Assembly (NCBI GenBank): GCA_947302435.1
Contig: CAMYVQ010000012.1
Coordinates: forward strand, 1 to 64,000
Source of the DNA: an uncultured Prevotella sp.
GTDB lineage: Bacteria > Bacteroidota > Bacteroidia > Bacteroidales > Bacteroidaceae
Length of the DNA: 64,000 nt
Direction of reading: 5' to 3'
Shown: positions 55,183-64,000 of the stretch, one piece after another
Layout of the letters: each line of letters begins with the position of its first letter
How positions within the stretch are numbered: position 1 is the stretch's first letter
Translations under genes and position numbers: made by a program
The notes under the pieces: model-generated
Databases searched by the model: none
Told to the model about the DNA's origin: nothing
Seen by the model: the letters and a program-made list of their open reading frames with translations, nothing else

Positions 55183-56505
55183 ATGACATACAAGGAAGTT
55201 ACCGAATACCTTTTTTCCCAAACCCCGAACTATGAGAAGATGGGGGCCGACGGATATAAGGAAGGACTGGACACAACGTTGAAACTGGACGAGCATTTCG
55301 GACATCCCCATCGGTCGTTTCGCTCAATCCATATTGCCGGAACCAATGGAAAAGGATCTGTTTCCCATAACATCGCTGCACTATTCCAGACATTCGGCTA
55401 TCGCGTAGGACTTTACACATCGCCACATCTCGTTGACTTCAGTGAGCGCATCAGGGTTAACGGATTGCCCATTGAAGAGAATTATGTCGTAGACTTTGTG
55501 AAGGACAACAAAGAGTTCTTCGAAACACTGCAACCCTCTTTCTTCGAAATTACGACAGCCATGGCTTTCAAGTATTTCCAAAAAAAGAATGTCGACATCG
55601 CTGTAATTGAAGTGGGCTTGGGGGGAAGACTTGACTGTACGAACATTATTACCCCTATTCTATCGGTTATCACCAATATTTCGCTCGACCACACCCAATT
55701 GCTGGGTGACAGCCTGCAACAGATAGCCATCGAAAAAGGAGGCATCATCAAGCCTGGCGTTCCTGTGGTGATTGGAGAAAACCATCCCGACACGCGTCCT
55801 GTCTTTGAAGCACTGGCGGAAGAAGCCAAGGCTCCCATCTACTTTGCTGAAGACGACAGCGAGAGTGACATTGTGTCGGCAACTCCCCTGCCTGAAGGTG
55901 GAATCCTATACAAAGCCAAATATTTAGGGGACTTCAAGGGAGAGTTGAGTGGCATGTATCAAGTGAAAAACATGAACACGACCATGTGTGCCATGCACCG
56001 ACTCATGGATATGGGCTATGTCAGTGAATGCTATGATGCTGAAAACAACCATAAGATTCAGGAGGAGATGAATCTGGCATTGAGCAATGTCTCGAAAATC
56101 ACAGGGCTGAAGGGAAGATGGCAAATCATGAACCGCAACCCGACGGTAGTATGCGACACGGGGCATAATGTCGGTGGCTGGCAATATATCAGCCAGCAAT
56201 TGTCACAAGTGAAGTGCAAGAATCTGCATATCGTTTTTGGTGTCGTTGAGGACAAGGATGTCTATGGAATCATGGGGCTTCTGCCTAAGAATGCCACATA
56301 TTATTATACGAAAGCAGCTACCAAGCGGGCTTTTCCTGAAACATCGCTCAAATTGTTTGGTGACCAATTCGGTCTGAAAGGAGAATGCTATCCAACGGTG
56401 GAACAGGCGGTACAGGAAGCATTCAGCCAAGCCTCTGTGGAGGATTTCATTTTCATCGGAGGCAGCACCTATGTTGTGGCCGACTTCATGAAATCTCGAA
56501 ATTAG
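55183..56505 (+). CDS. folC: folylpolyglutamate/dihydrofolate synthase
   Basis: A 440-residue Mur-ligase-like enzyme. It adds glutamate to dihydropteroate and folates. ATP-binding GTNGKGSVSHNIAALF is at about 49-64, the folate loop region YTSPHLVDFSERIRVNG follows, then EVGLGGRLDCTNI and DTGHNVGGW. Length agrees with bifunctional FolC. It begins 20 bp after dnaJ and ends at an intrinsic terminator. Confidence 0.95.
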   Translation: MTYKEVTEYLFSQTPNYEKMGADGYKEGLDTTLKLDEHFGHPHRSFRSIHIAGTNGKGSVSHNIAALFQTFGYRVGLYTSPHLVDFSERIRVNGLPIEENYVVDFVKDNKEFFETLQPSFFEITTAMAFKYFQKKNVDIAVIEVGLGGRLDCTNIITPILSVITNISLDHTQLLGDSLQQIAIEKGGIIKPGVPVVIGENHPDTRPVFEALAEEAKAPIYFAEDDSESDIVSATPLPEGGILYKAKYLGDFKGELSGMYQVKNMNTTMCAMHRLMDMGYVSECYDAENNHKIQEEMNLALSNVSKITGLKGRWQIMNRNPTVVCDTGHNVGGWQYISQQLSQVKCKNLHIVFGVVEDKDVYGIMGLLPKNATYYYTKAATKRAFPETSLKLFGDQFGLKGECYPTVEQAVQEAFSQASVEDFIFIGGSTYVVADFMKSRN

Positions 56506-56527
56506 CTGTTTTTAACAACAAATTTTC

Positions 56528-56559
56528 GCCGATATGTTTGCACATGTCGGCTTTTTTTT
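56528..56559 (+). terminator. intrinsic terminator after folC
   Basis: GCCGATATGT (56528-56537) pairs with ACATGTCGGC (56542-56551) with one G-T pair, followed by eight T. A TTACTTTG at 56561-56568 just after it may be the -7 element of the galactose operon. Confidence 0.8.
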
Positions 56560-56604
56560 GTTACTTTGCACAAGTTACAGTAACTAAAAAACATATTTTT
56601 AATT

Positions 56605-57696
56605 ATGACGAACACAACAGAAAATGCGAATCTCTGTGGTCTGAAGCGCGAAGATTTCCAGACCACCATCAACGGTAAGAAGACCGACCTGTACATTCTC
56701 CGTAACCGTAAGGGCTACGAAGTGGCAATCAGCAACTACGGCGGTGCCATTTGCGCCATTATGGTTCCTGACAAGAATGGTAACATTGGCAATGTCATTC
56801 AGGGCCATGCCAACATCGAGCAGCTCACCAGCGGTAACGAGCCTTACCTGTCAACTCTGATTGGTCGTTGGGGCAACCGCATCTGCAAAGGTATGTTCAC
56901 GCTGAACGGCAAAGAGTATCAGTTAGCCATCAACAACGGCCCCAACCACTTACACGGCGGTCTCATGGGCTTCAACGCAAAGGTATGGGACGCCCGTCAG
57001 ATGGGTCCGCGTTCGCTGGCATTGCATCGCATCTCTTCATACGGAGAGGAAGGCTACACTGGCGAACTTGACGTGACAGTTGAATTCACCTTCACCGACG
57101 AGAATGAGCTGGTGCTTGAGTATCTGGCCACTACTAACAAGAAGACTATTGTGAACCTGACACATCACGCATTCTTCTCATTAGCAGGCACAGCCGATCC
57201 TACGCCTACGATTGATGACCTGATTTGCGAGATTAACGCAGACTTCTATCTGCCTACCGACGACACGGCAATTCCTACTGGAGAGATTCTGAAGGTGGAA
57301 GGCACTCCGTTCGACTTCCGCACGCCAAAGGCTATTGGTAAGGAAATCGATGCCGACAACGAGCAGATTAAGTTCGGTAACGGCTATGACCACAACTATG
57401 TACTGAACAAGAAGGAAGAGGGTGAGATGAGCCTTGCAGCCAGACTGACCGACCCGAAGAGCGGTCGTACACTGGAGTGCTACACCACTGAGCCAGGCAT
57501 GCAGCTTTACACAGGTAACTACCTCTGTGGTTACAAGGGTGCCAACGGTGCAACGTTCCCCCGTCGCTCAGCCGTCTGCTTAGAGACCCAGCACTTCCCC
57601 GATTCGCCCAACCGTCCATACTTCCCCAGCGTGATACTGAATCCGGGCGAACGCTACAAGCAGAAGACCATCTACAAATTTGGTATAGCCAAATAA
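56605..57696 (+). CDS. galM: aldose 1-epimerase (galactose mutarotase)
   Basis: A 363-residue beta-sandwich enzyme that interconverts alpha and beta anomers of galactose or glucose. Conserved blocks are NRICKGMFTLNGKEYQL, GPNHLHGGLMGFNAKVWDAR (His), NLTHHAFFSLAG (His) and the C-terminal Glu in AVCLETQHFPDSPN. No signal peptide, so cytoplasmic. First gene of the galM, gluP, galK series; the gap to gluP holds a hairpin. Confidence 0.93.
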   Translation: MTNTTENANLCGLKREDFQTTINGKKTDLYILRNRKGYEVAISNYGGAICAIMVPDKNGNIGNVIQGHANIEQLTSGNEPYLSTLIGRWGNRICKGMFTLNGKEYQLAINNGPNHLHGGLMGFNAKVWDARQMGPRSLALHRISSYGEEGYTGELDVTVEFTFTDENELVLEYLATTNKKTIVNLTHHAFFSLAGTADPTPTIDDLICEINADFYLPTDDTAIPTGEILKVEGTPFDFRTPKAIGKEIDADNEQIKFGNGYDHNYVLNKKEEGEMSLAARLTDPKSGRTLECYTTEPGMQLYTGNYLCGYKGANGATFPRRSAVCLETQHFPDSPNRPYFPSVILNPGERYKQKTIYKFGIAK

Positions 57697-57702
57697 GTAA
57701 AC

Positions 57703-57754
57703 AATATGTTTGCTCATGGTGAACGATAGGTTTGCCATGAGCAAATAACATATT
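57703..57754. other. hairpin between galM and gluP
   Basis: AATATG + TTTGCTCATGG (57703-57719) pairs with CCATGAGCAAA + CATATT (57735-57745 and 57749-57754), with a 3-base bulge and 15-base loop. No T-run follows. It could tune expression between the two genes, stabilise the upstream mRNA or be an operator. Confidence 0.55.
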
Positions 57755-57786
57755 TACCAATAGCATATAACTAATCAACAAAAACT

Positions 57787-59022
57787 ATGTCTCAAAAACA
57801 AACCCCGAACTACTTGTTCCCATTGATCATTGTGTTCATCGTGTGCTTCCTGATTGGATTCATCACGACGATGAACAATTCAATGATTGAATTTTGTAAG
57901 GAAGCCTTCAAGTTGACCGACACACAGGGTCAGCTGGTCAACACCTTCTTCTATGGAGCATATTTCTTCTCCATCCCGTTTGCCATGATGATGAACAAGA
58001 TTGGCTACAAGTCTACACTTGTTCTCGGCCTGATCGTTGTAGGTTGCGGTTTCATTGCCAACAACCTTGGTGTAACCGCTGCACTTGGAACTTCAAGTGT
58101 CTACACCGTATTCCTCTGCTGCATGAGTATCGTAGCACTGGGCGTGGTGATGCTGCAGCTGGTGGCCAACCCCTACGTGATGGTGCTGGGCAAGCCTGAG
58201 AGTGGAGCCTTCCGCATGACACTGTCACAGGCACTGAACTCAGTAGCAACCACCGTAGCTCCTATCTTCATCACAGCCGTGATTATTGCCGATAAGCCCA
58301 AGCTGCCCGAGAATGTGCCTGGACCGTTCCTCATGTTGGGTATCTTCGCCATTGTTATCGCAGCTATCCTATTCTTCATTAAATTGCCCGATCCTGATAT
58401 GGATAAGAAGAATGCCACTTCTGGTGAGGAAAGTTACGACATGTCAAAGTATAAGGCTAACGTATTCCAATATCCTCACGTATGGTTCGGTGCTTTGGCC
58501 ATTGCCATGTATATGGGTCTTGAGATTGGTATTCCCTCAATGCTTCCTGCATACTGGAAGGCCGACCCCACCCTGCCCGGTTCGGCTACTGAATTCCTGC
58601 CATATTATTGGGGCGGCATGATGGTTGGCCGTTTCGTCGGCTCTGCTATCCTCGCCAAGTTTGAGGCTCGCAAGCTGCTCACCGCATGTCTGATTCTCGG
58701 TGCTTGCTGCGTAGGTATCTCATTCTTCCTGCCAGGTATGGCTGCCGTTTACGCCATGTTGGCTGCCGGTCTGTTCCACTCAGTGATGTGGCCCCTCATC
58801 TTCAACCTTGGTTTGCAGGAGCTTGGTCCTCACACGAAGAATGCCTCTGGCCTCATCAATATGGGTGTGCTCGGTGGTGCTACACTGCCACTCCTCATGG
58901 GTACCATCGTTGACAATCCCTCCCTTGGCGTAGGTGTAGCCATTATGCTGATGTTCGTTTACTATGCCTACGTTCTCTGGTTCTGCAATTGGGGTTCGAA
59001 GATTGGAATTAACGTAAAATAA
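57787..59022 (+). CDS. gluP: glucose/galactose MFS transporter (FucP/GluP type)
   Basis: A 411-residue inner-membrane protein with 12 predicted helices of the FHS branch of the major facilitator superfamily. It starts with FIVCFLIGFITTMNNSMIEF and has the FFYGAYFFSIPFAMMMNKIGYK motif of sugar:proton symporters. Located between galM and galK, it is expected to bring in galactose and/or glucose. The cytoplasmic loop near residue 210 carries several charged residues (PDPDMDKKN). Confidence 0.92.
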   Translation: MSQKQTPNYLFPLIIVFIVCFLIGFITTMNNSMIEFCKEAFKLTDTQGQLVNTFFYGAYFFSIPFAMMMNKIGYKSTLVLGLIVVGCGFIANNLGVTAALGTSSVYTVFLCCMSIVALGVVMLQLVANPYVMVLGKPESGAFRMTLSQALNSVATTVAPIFITAVIIADKPKLPENVPGPFLMLGIFAIVIAAILFFIKLPDPDMDKKNATSGEESYDMSKYKANVFQYPHVWFGALAIAMYMGLEIGIPSMLPAYWKADPTLPGSATEFLPYYWGGMMVGRFVGSAILAKFEARKLLTACLILGACCVGISFFLPGMAAVYAMLAAGLFHSVMWPLIFNLGLQELGPHTKNASGLINMGVLGGATLPLLMGTIVDNPSLGVGVAIMLMFVYYAYVLWFCNWGSKIGINVK

Positions 59023-59064
59023 TCATTCTAACCAATAACAATAAATCTTTAAAACGCAAAAAGT

Positions 59065-60231
59065 ATGATTGACATTGAATTTGTAAGAAGCCGTTTCATC
59101 AAGCACTTTGACGGACAGACAGGTAACGTTTACACATCTCCCGGTCGTATTAACCTGATTGGTGAGCACACCGACTACAACGGAGGTTTCGTATTCCCCG
59201 GAGCAGTTGATAAGGGTGTGACAGCCGAGATGCGCGCTAACGGTACAGAAGATACCGTGATGGCATACGCCATTGACCTGAAGGACCGTGTTGACTTCAA
59301 GTTGAATGATCCCGCAGGCCCCAAGGCTTCATGGGCTCGTTATATTTATGGTATCGCTTTAGAGATGAAAAAGCTGGGCGTTCCTGTGAAGGGCTTCAAC
59401 ATTGCCTTTGCCGGTGATGTTCCTCTCGGTGCAGGTATGTCTTCTTCAGCCGCCATGGAAAGCTGCTTTGCTTGCGGTCTGAACGACATCTTCGGTGAGA
59501 ACAAGGTTTCCCAGTGGGATATGGTACTGGCTGGACAGGCTACCGAGCACAACTATTGCGGTGTGAACTGCGGTATCATGGACCAGTTCGCCTCTGTCTT
59601 CGGCAAGGCTGGCTGTCTGATGCGCCTCGACTGCCGTAGCCGTGAGTTCGAGTACTTCCCCTTCAAGCCCGATGGCTATCGCCTCGTGCTGCTCGACTCA
59701 GTGGTGAAGCACCAGTTGGCTGGCTCACCCTACAACGACCGCCGCAACTCTTGCGAGAATGTGGTGAAGCACATCCAGGCCAAGCATCCGGAGGGTAAGT
59801 TCGAGACCCTGCGCGACTGCACATGGGAGCAGTTAGAGGAAGTGAAAGCCGAGGTCGGCGAAGAGGACTACAAGCGCGCTAAGTTCGTGCTGGGCGAGAA
59901 AGACCGCGTGTTGGCAGTTTGCGACGCCCTGAACGAAGGCGACTACGAGAAGGTTGGCGAAATGATGTACAAGACTCACGAGGGTCTGTCGAAAGACTAT
60001 GAGCTTTCTTGCGAAGAGCTCGACTTCTTGAACGACATTGCCAAGGAGAACGGTGTTACCGGTTCCCGTATCATGGGTGGCGGCTTTGGCGGCTGCACCA
60101 TCAACCTCGTTCGCAACGACCTCTACAAGAAGTTTGTTGAAGATGCCAAGAAGCGTTTCAACGAGAAGTACGGTCATGAGCCCAAGGTTTACGATGTTGT
60201 CATCGGTGACGGCTCACGTCGTCTCTGCTAA
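59065..60231 (+). CDS. galK: galactokinase
   Basis: A 388-residue GHMP kinase that phosphorylates galactose at C1, feeding the Leloir pathway. The galactokinase signature GRINLIGEHTDYNGGF is at about 28-43, the ATP loop PLGAGMSSSAAMES at about 121-134, and motif 3 GSRIMGGGFGGCTI near 333-346. Last gene of the operon, followed by a terminator. galT and galE are not in the window. Confidence 0.96.
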   Translation: MIDIEFVRSRFIKHFDGQTGNVYTSPGRINLIGEHTDYNGGFVFPGAVDKGVTAEMRANGTEDTVMAYAIDLKDRVDFKLNDPAGPKASWARYIYGIALEMKKLGVPVKGFNIAFAGDVPLGAGMSSSAAMESCFACGLNDIFGENKVSQWDMVLAGQATEHNYCGVNCGIMDQFASVFGKAGCLMRLDCRSREFEYFPFKPDGYRLVLLDSVVKHQLAGSPYNDRRNSCENVVKHIQAKHPEGKFETLRDCTWEQLEEVKAEVGEEDYKRAKFVLGEKDRVLAVCDALNEGDYEKVGEMMYKTHEGLSKDYELSCEELDFLNDIAKENGVTGSRIMGGGFGGCTINLVRNDLYKKFVEDAKKRFNEKYGHEPKVYDVVIGDGSRRLC

Positions 60232-60252
60232 TCAGGCTCTTCCCTTATATTC

Positions 60253-60286
60253 AAATGGTGCTTTCGTACAGGAAGCACCATTTTTC
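60253..60286 (+). terminator. intrinsic terminator after galK
   Basis: AAATGGTGCTT (60253-60263) and AAGCACCATTT (60273-60283) are perfect complements, loop of 9, ending in a T-run. Confidence 0.8.
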
Positions 60287-60300
60287 ATGTACATGTCCTA

Positions 60301-60339
60301 AAAAAAAGCGGTGTTCCCAAATAGGAACTCCGCTTTTTT
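60301..60339. terminator. bidirectional terminator at the ilvC 3' end
   Basis: AAAAGCGGTGTTCC (60304-60317) and GGAACTCCGCTTTT (60324-60337) form a stem with one mismatch. A-run on one side and T-run on the other, so it can act on both strands. Confidence 0.75.
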
Positions 60340-60361
60340 CATATAATCATCAATACAATCT

Positions 60362-61411
60362 TTAGTCTTGGCTGTTTTCCGGGCGAAGTTGACGTACAAC
60401 AGCACCGGCACGCCACATCTCCTGATTACGCATAGCCTCCAACTCTTTCTCAAGTCCGGCACGATAGTCAGGCTTCGAGTTCGAGTCAATGGAAATCTGA
60501 GCCTCATTACCCGTCAGCACCGAATAATACAACCATTCCATAACAGGCTTGATGGCATCGTGGAAACGGGGAGCCCAATCAAGTGCGCCACGCTGAGCCG
60601 TAGTAGAACAGTTGGCATACATCCAGTCCATACCTCTCTCTCCAAAGAGTGGGCCAAGGCTCTGCGTCAGCTCTTCAACCGTCTCATTGAAAGCCTCCGA
60701 GGGAGAATGTCCGTGCTCACGCAGCACTTCATACTGTGCAAGCAACAAGCCCTGGATAGCACCCATCAGTGAACCACGCTCACCAGTCAGGTCACTGGTA
60801 GCCTCACGCTGGAAAGTAGTCTTGAACAGGTAGCCGGCACCAATACCGATACCGAAAGCGATGGTCTTCTCCTCTGCCTTACCCGAAGCATCCTGATAGA
60901 CGGCATACGAGCAGTTCAGGCCACGCCCTTCGCAGAACATCGTACGCAACGATGTACCCGATCCCTTAGGTGCAACCATAATCACATCGACATCCTTTGG
61001 AGGAATAACACCAGTGCGGTCACTCCAGTTGATGGCAAAGCCATGAGAATAATAGAGAGTCTTACCAGGAGTGAGGTATTTCTTAATGGTTGGCCAAACC
61101 TGAATCTGTCCAGCATCAGAAAGCAACATGCAAAGAATCGTTCCTTTCTCTGCAGCCTCTTCAATCGAGAAGAGGGTCTTACCAGGTACCCATCCGTCAG
61201 CCACAGCCTTGTCGTATGTCTTGCCCTCGCGCTGACCAACAATGACGTTAAAGCCGTTGTCGCGCAGGTTGCAAGCCTGACCGGGGCCCTGAATACCATA
61301 ACCGATAACAGCGATGGTCTCATTCTTCAATACTTCACGTGCTTTCTCAAGTGAGAATTCCTTGCTGGTGACCACAGTTTCAATCACGCCACCAAAATTC
61401 ATTTCTGCCAT
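60362..61411 (-). CDS. ilvC: ketol-acid reductoisomerase
   Basis: A 349-residue NADPH enzyme of valine, leucine and isoleucine synthesis. The dinucleotide motif is in VIGYGIQGPGQACNLRDNG (about 34-52). The knotted C-terminal domain has DLTGERGSLMGAIQGLL, with metal-binding acidic residues, and the Glu-rich block FNETVEELTQSL. The frame runs back to 61495, but the family start is MAEMNFGG, so 61411 is chosen. It has a long leader of about 115 bases from the promoter at 61535. Confidence 0.94.
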   Translation of the reverse strand: MAEMNFGGVIETVVTSKEFSLEKAREVLKNETIAVIGYGIQGPGQACNLRDNGFNVIVGQREGKTYDKAVADGWVPGKTLFSIEEAAEKGTILCMLLSDAGQIQVWPTIKKYLTPGKTLYYSHGFAINWSDRTGVIPPKDVDVIMVAPKGSGTSLRTMFCEGRGLNCSYAVYQDASGKAEEKTIAFGIGIGAGYLFKTTFQREATSDLTGERGSLMGAIQGLLLAQYEVLREHGHSPSEAFNETVEELTQSLGPLFGERGMDWMYANCSTTAQRGALDWAPRFHDAIKPVMEWLYYSVLTGNEAQISIDSNSKPDYRAGLEKELEAMRNQEMWRAGAVVRQLRPENSQD

Positions 61412-61534
61412 AAAATAGATAATGTTTGAATTGATTACTTCCCTCCTGCCCCTGCCAGCCCTGAACACGAGAGCCGTCGTCTTATGAGTACACACACATC
61501 CTGCACGAAGATGCGTCTAAGGGATTTCAGCCTG

Positions 61535-61542
61535 CAAAATTA
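61535..61542 (-). promoter_or_regulatory. -7 promoter element of ilvC
   Basis: TAATTTTG on the minus strand. It leaves a leader of about 115 bases before the start codon, longer than at other genes here. Between the promoter and element copy B (61543-61658) no gene is seen. Confidence 0.5.
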
Positions 61543-61658
61543 TCAAATTGTTACGAAACAACCAAATTTTCTGTCACTTTTGTTCCCTTATTGTCGAATT
61601 CACCGACTTGCGTCGATAGAGTTGTCGACAGTTTCGATTATAGATCTTGCGCGACGCT

Positions 61659-62047
61659 TGTCTAAATAAGCGCATAATAATTCGATTTTCGAGACAAACA
61701 GAAATCGGAAAATAGAGTTGCACGAATCACCTTTTGTCCATCTTCCGTTCCTGTTCATGATGGGGCGTACCACGATTAATATCTTTTCTCATCGTCATTC
61801 GTATTGACTCACGTTGTGATTGATATTGAACGACGTTGCCGTTCAAAACCAATCACAGTGAGAAAAGAGTCCAATCATGGTTTCATTCAATACAAATCGT
61901 TCAAACTCAAAAATTCTCATTCTACTCTATATTTCATAAACAGTTGACAATCAACAAAGTATGAGAAACGCACAGAACTCGCACGGAATTTCCAAGAGCC
62001 TTCATCTTGGATTCCGTGCGAGTTTTAGCGCAGTTGTTATTTAGACA
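61659..62047 (-). repeat. 389-bp structured non-coding element, copy B
   Basis: Reversed copy of the element at 50451-50838. Its ends are exact 11-bp inverted repeats, TGTCTAAATAA (61659-61669) and TTATTTAGACA (62037-62047). Near the second end is a strong hairpin: CTCGCACGGAAT (61978-61989) pairs perfectly with ATTCCGTGCGAG (62011-62022). A second, imperfect stem of about 17 bp is centred near 61833. It is better preserved than copy A. It fills half of the 770-bp gap between ilvC and hsdR. Confidence 0.78.
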
Positions 62048-62079
62048 GAAGGGGAAATGCCCTCTTATTTGCTATTTGA

Positions 62080-62169
62080 AAGAACTACTATAACATCGGT
62101 GTCTATTGCAGCGGCATCTATGATGTCAGGACTCATGTGCAGGGGGCTAAACCCAATGAAATGACTTGA
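62080..62169 (+). pseudogene. possible C-terminal gene fragment next to copy B
   Basis: After a TGA, 29 codons read YNIGVYCSGIYDVRTHVQG and end NEMT-stop. The composition looks protein-like, but the run is too short to assign and may be chance. If real, it is the tail of a gene cut off near the element. Confidence 0.2.
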
Positions 62170-62181
62170 TTGGAACGGAAA

Positions 62182-64000
62182 TTACAATGCAGACAGTCGG
62201 TGTAGTGCAACTTCAAACACTCTGGCATTTACAAAGTTCTGAAAATCTTGGTTTGCAAAGTACGTTTGAACGAACTCTGTTTTTTCTTCAAGCATTCCAG
62301 CGACAATATTTATAATATCATCATTGAAGGTTATTTGAGCGACCTGTCTATCACCATTTTTGACAGCATTGACAAAATCAACACTCGTCGCAATTCTATC
62401 AGGCAATTCTTCTATCTGTCTCTGAACTTCATCGCGATTTTTCCACTCAATATTGCCATAAGTATCATTGAAGTCCTTAACGATGTTGGAAAGAGCATCC
62501 ATTTCTGGCTCAGGTTTACCCCCACCAGTACCTACCGGAATGGGAGCAACCTCTGTATTTTGATTTTCCAGAACAATAGAACGCTCTTCCTCTTTTACAA
62601 TTCGATACTTGTCAAAGTCAATGTCATCAAGAATCCCCTGAGTATTGTCGTCTATCTTTAACTTTGGCAGTTTCTTAACCAGCAAGGCATAGAAGATATA
62701 CTGTTTTTCCCATTCAGGACTCTCAAACGGCATAATGCTGGAGAAACATGGGTAGCAGCGGCAGAAGTTCTTGATGGCACTCTTGCACTTAATCTGTTCG
62801 TCTTCGTCCAGTTCTTCCTTGAACCGCTTCACGTCTGCATCTATGATAGCATCTATCTTCGGGCGGTCGGCATCTGTCCCCATCAATTTTAGCTCTGCCA
62901 CGTCGTCAACATCTTCCTGTGTGTAAAAGTTATACCCTTCGATAGTTTCCGTCAGGTCATTGAGCTTGTTGATGTCCGACTCTCCTGCAAGAATAGTTGT
63001 CTTGTAGTACCGCTGGAATGACTGTCGAATCATGTCTGGGTCATTGGCAAAGTCAAGCACAAAAGTATCTTGCTTCTTCGGATGGCAACGGTTCAGGCGC
63101 GACAAGGTCTGCACGGCTTTCAAGTCGCTTATCTGCTTGTCCACATACATGGTGTGCAGTAATGGTTGGTCATAGCCCGTCTGGAACTTGTCGGCCACTA
63201 TCAGGAATCGATAAGGCTCTTGCTCAATACGCTGCTCGATTTCGGCAGAGGGGAAACCGTTGAGTTCCGATTCTGTTACGACCTTCCCATCTATCACTTT
63301 ATCGGTGAAGGCCACGATAGCCTTGTAAGGACTATTCCGTTCTTCAAGCATCCGCGTGATTGTCTTGTAGAACTCAATGGCACGCTCAATACTGGAGGTG
63401 ATGACCATAGCCCTGGCATGACCGCCTATCTTCATATACACCTTCTTGCAGAAATGCTCAACGATGATTTCTGCCTTCTTCTCGATGGTTTCAGGCTGAC
63501 GCTCCACGTAGGCGCGAATCTTTCCCAAAGCCTTCTTCTTGTCATACTCTGGGTCATCCTCAATGGCCTTCAATACCCGGTAATAGGAGCTGTAAGGGGT
63601 ATAGTATTTCAGCACATCAAGGATGAAGCCTTCCTCGATGGCTTGCTTCATGGTGTATTCGTGGAAAGGAATGTAGAGAGGTTCATCACCAATGCGTTCA
63701 ATCCTGTCACCAAACATTTCCAGCGTCTTGTTTTTAGGCGTGGCTGTAAAGGCATAGTAATTGGCATTCTTAGCCATCTTCCTTCCCTTCAGTATGCGGT
63801 GTATCTTGTCTTCTATATCTTCCGGCTCATCATAACTAATGCCCCCGTCATCGGCTGCCATCATAGAGTTGTTGTCATCTTCGTTTATATATCCATTATG
63901 CAGGGGTATGACTGGAGCGGCATTACCAGAAATGCCTGTTGCTAAGTTTGCCGAAAGCGAACCATTCTGGCTGCTGTGGGCTTCGTCTATGATAATGGCA
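62182..64000 (-). CDS. hsdR: type I restriction endonuclease HsdR, C-terminal part
   Basis: The frame is open to the window edge, so about 606 C-terminal residues are seen and the start is missing. The visible part opens with the motor motif IIIDEAHSSQNG (Walker B/DEAH), then YYAFTATPKNKTLEMFGDR (motif III), VADKFQTGYDQPLLHTMYVD and QTLSRLNRCHPKK (motifs V-VI) of the SF2 translocase. A helical C-terminal region that binds the methylase core follows. The endonuclease domain should lie beyond 64000. HsdR cuts unmodified DNA with HsdM and HsdS. hsdM and hsdS are not in the window. Lies 135 bp from element copy B. Confidence 0.92.
   Translation of the reverse strand, partial: AIIIDEAHSSQNGSLSANLATGISGNAAPVIPLHNGYINEDDNNSMMAADDGGISYDEPEDIEDKIHRILKGRKMAKNANYYAFTATPKNKTLEMFGDRIERIGDEPLYIPFHEYTMKQAIEEGFILDVLKYYTPYSSYYRVLKAIEDDPEYDKKKALGKIRAYVERQPETIEKKAEIIVEHFCKKVYMKIGGHARAMVITSSIERAIEFYKTITRMLEERNSPYKAIVAFTDKVIDGKVVTESELNGFPSAEIEQRIEQEPYRFLIVADKFQTGYDQPLLHTMYVDKQISDLKAVQTLSRLNRCHPKKQDTFVLDFANDPDMIRQSFQRYYKTTILAGESDINKLNDLTETIEGYNFYTQEDVDDVAELKLMGTDADRPKIDAIIDADVKRFKEELDEDEQIKCKSAIKNFCRCYPCFSSIMPFESPEWEKQYIFYALLVKKLPKLKIDDNTQGILDDIDFDKYRIVKEEERSIVLENQNTEVAPIPVGTGGGKPEPEMDALSNIVKDFNDTYGNIEWKNRDEVQRQIEELPDRIATSVDFVNAVKNGDRQVAQITFNDDIINIVAGMLEEKTEFVQTYFANQDFQNFVNARVFEVALHRLSAL

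Noticed and set aside
57368..57781. 137-codon minus-strand frame over the galM end and the intergenic hairpin
   Set aside because: No family likeness, Ser/Arg/Cys-rich shadow composition, antisense to galM.
61484..61669. 61-codon plus-strand frame in the ilvC upstream gap
   Set aside because: Overlaps the ilvC promoter and the end of element copy B; no recognisable content.

Overview
The window looks like a chromosomal segment from a gut or oral member of the Bacteroidales, most likely Prevotella/Segatella. This rests on gene content and signals seen directly. Many genes belong to Bacteroidetes-restricted families (DUF4421, DUF4369, DUF4876, DUF4924, DUF6850-type barrel). Promoters are of the TAnnTTTG type and Shine-Dalgarno sequences are mostly absent. 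Secreted enzymes specialise in plant and host glycans (GH115, GH29, GH105, GH43, GH127), and one ends in a T9SS-like NG(I/L)(Y/F)I..GKK tail. No rRNA or tRNA gene, prophage, integrase or CRISPR array was recognised.

Layout. 1-447: no gene; a 270-bp inverted-repeat (MITE-like) element and three tandem 22-bp repeats. 448-13376 (minus): tsaC, two SGNH/SASA esterases, a GH115 alpha-glucuronidase, prfC, a fused scar of two decayed sugar genes, GH29 fucosidase, an aldo/keto reductase, rfbD, DUF4924, a LysE exporter and a large FAD oxidoreductase. It reads as a housekeeping string (LysE, DUF4924, rfbD, prfC, tsaC) with two blocks of glycan genes set into it. 13468-17526 (plus): GH105 hydrolase, then DUF1573, PafA-like phosphatase and a GT2 dolichol-phosphate-mannose-type synthase. 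17647-24453 (minus): an RND efflux operon (adaptor, pump, DUF4421, outer-membrane factor) with three operator-like dyads upstream. 24708-36117 (minus): DUF4369 lipoprotein, pyrC, MetH activation-domain protein, metallophosphoesterase and plsC; then GH43, dnaX, divIC and a membrane protein; then an M16 peptidase.

36303-42315 (plus): a three-gene outer-membrane system (TonB-dependent receptor, DUF4876 lipoprotein, DUF6850-type barrel) with overlapping genes, whose substrate is unknown. asd (minus) faces away from a CPA2 antiporter, lolD, cvfB transcript (plus). 47190-50345 is a large GH127 enzyme. It is followed by a 388-bp non-coding element, a YoeB toxin-antitoxin pair and an ABC-F gene, then grpE, dnaJ, folC, and a galactose operon (galM, gluP, galK). 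ilvC (minus) follows, then a second 389-bp copy of the non-coding element in reverse orientation, then the C-terminal part of a type I restriction HsdR that runs off the window.

The least explained items are the paired 388/389-bp structured elements, the 22-bp-spaced operator array before the efflux operon, the fused amidohydrolase/mutarotase scar, the orphan sorting-tail fragment inside the efflux operon, and two families of micro-repeats inserted in frame in several genes. All family names come from recognition of the translated sequence; no database search was run.
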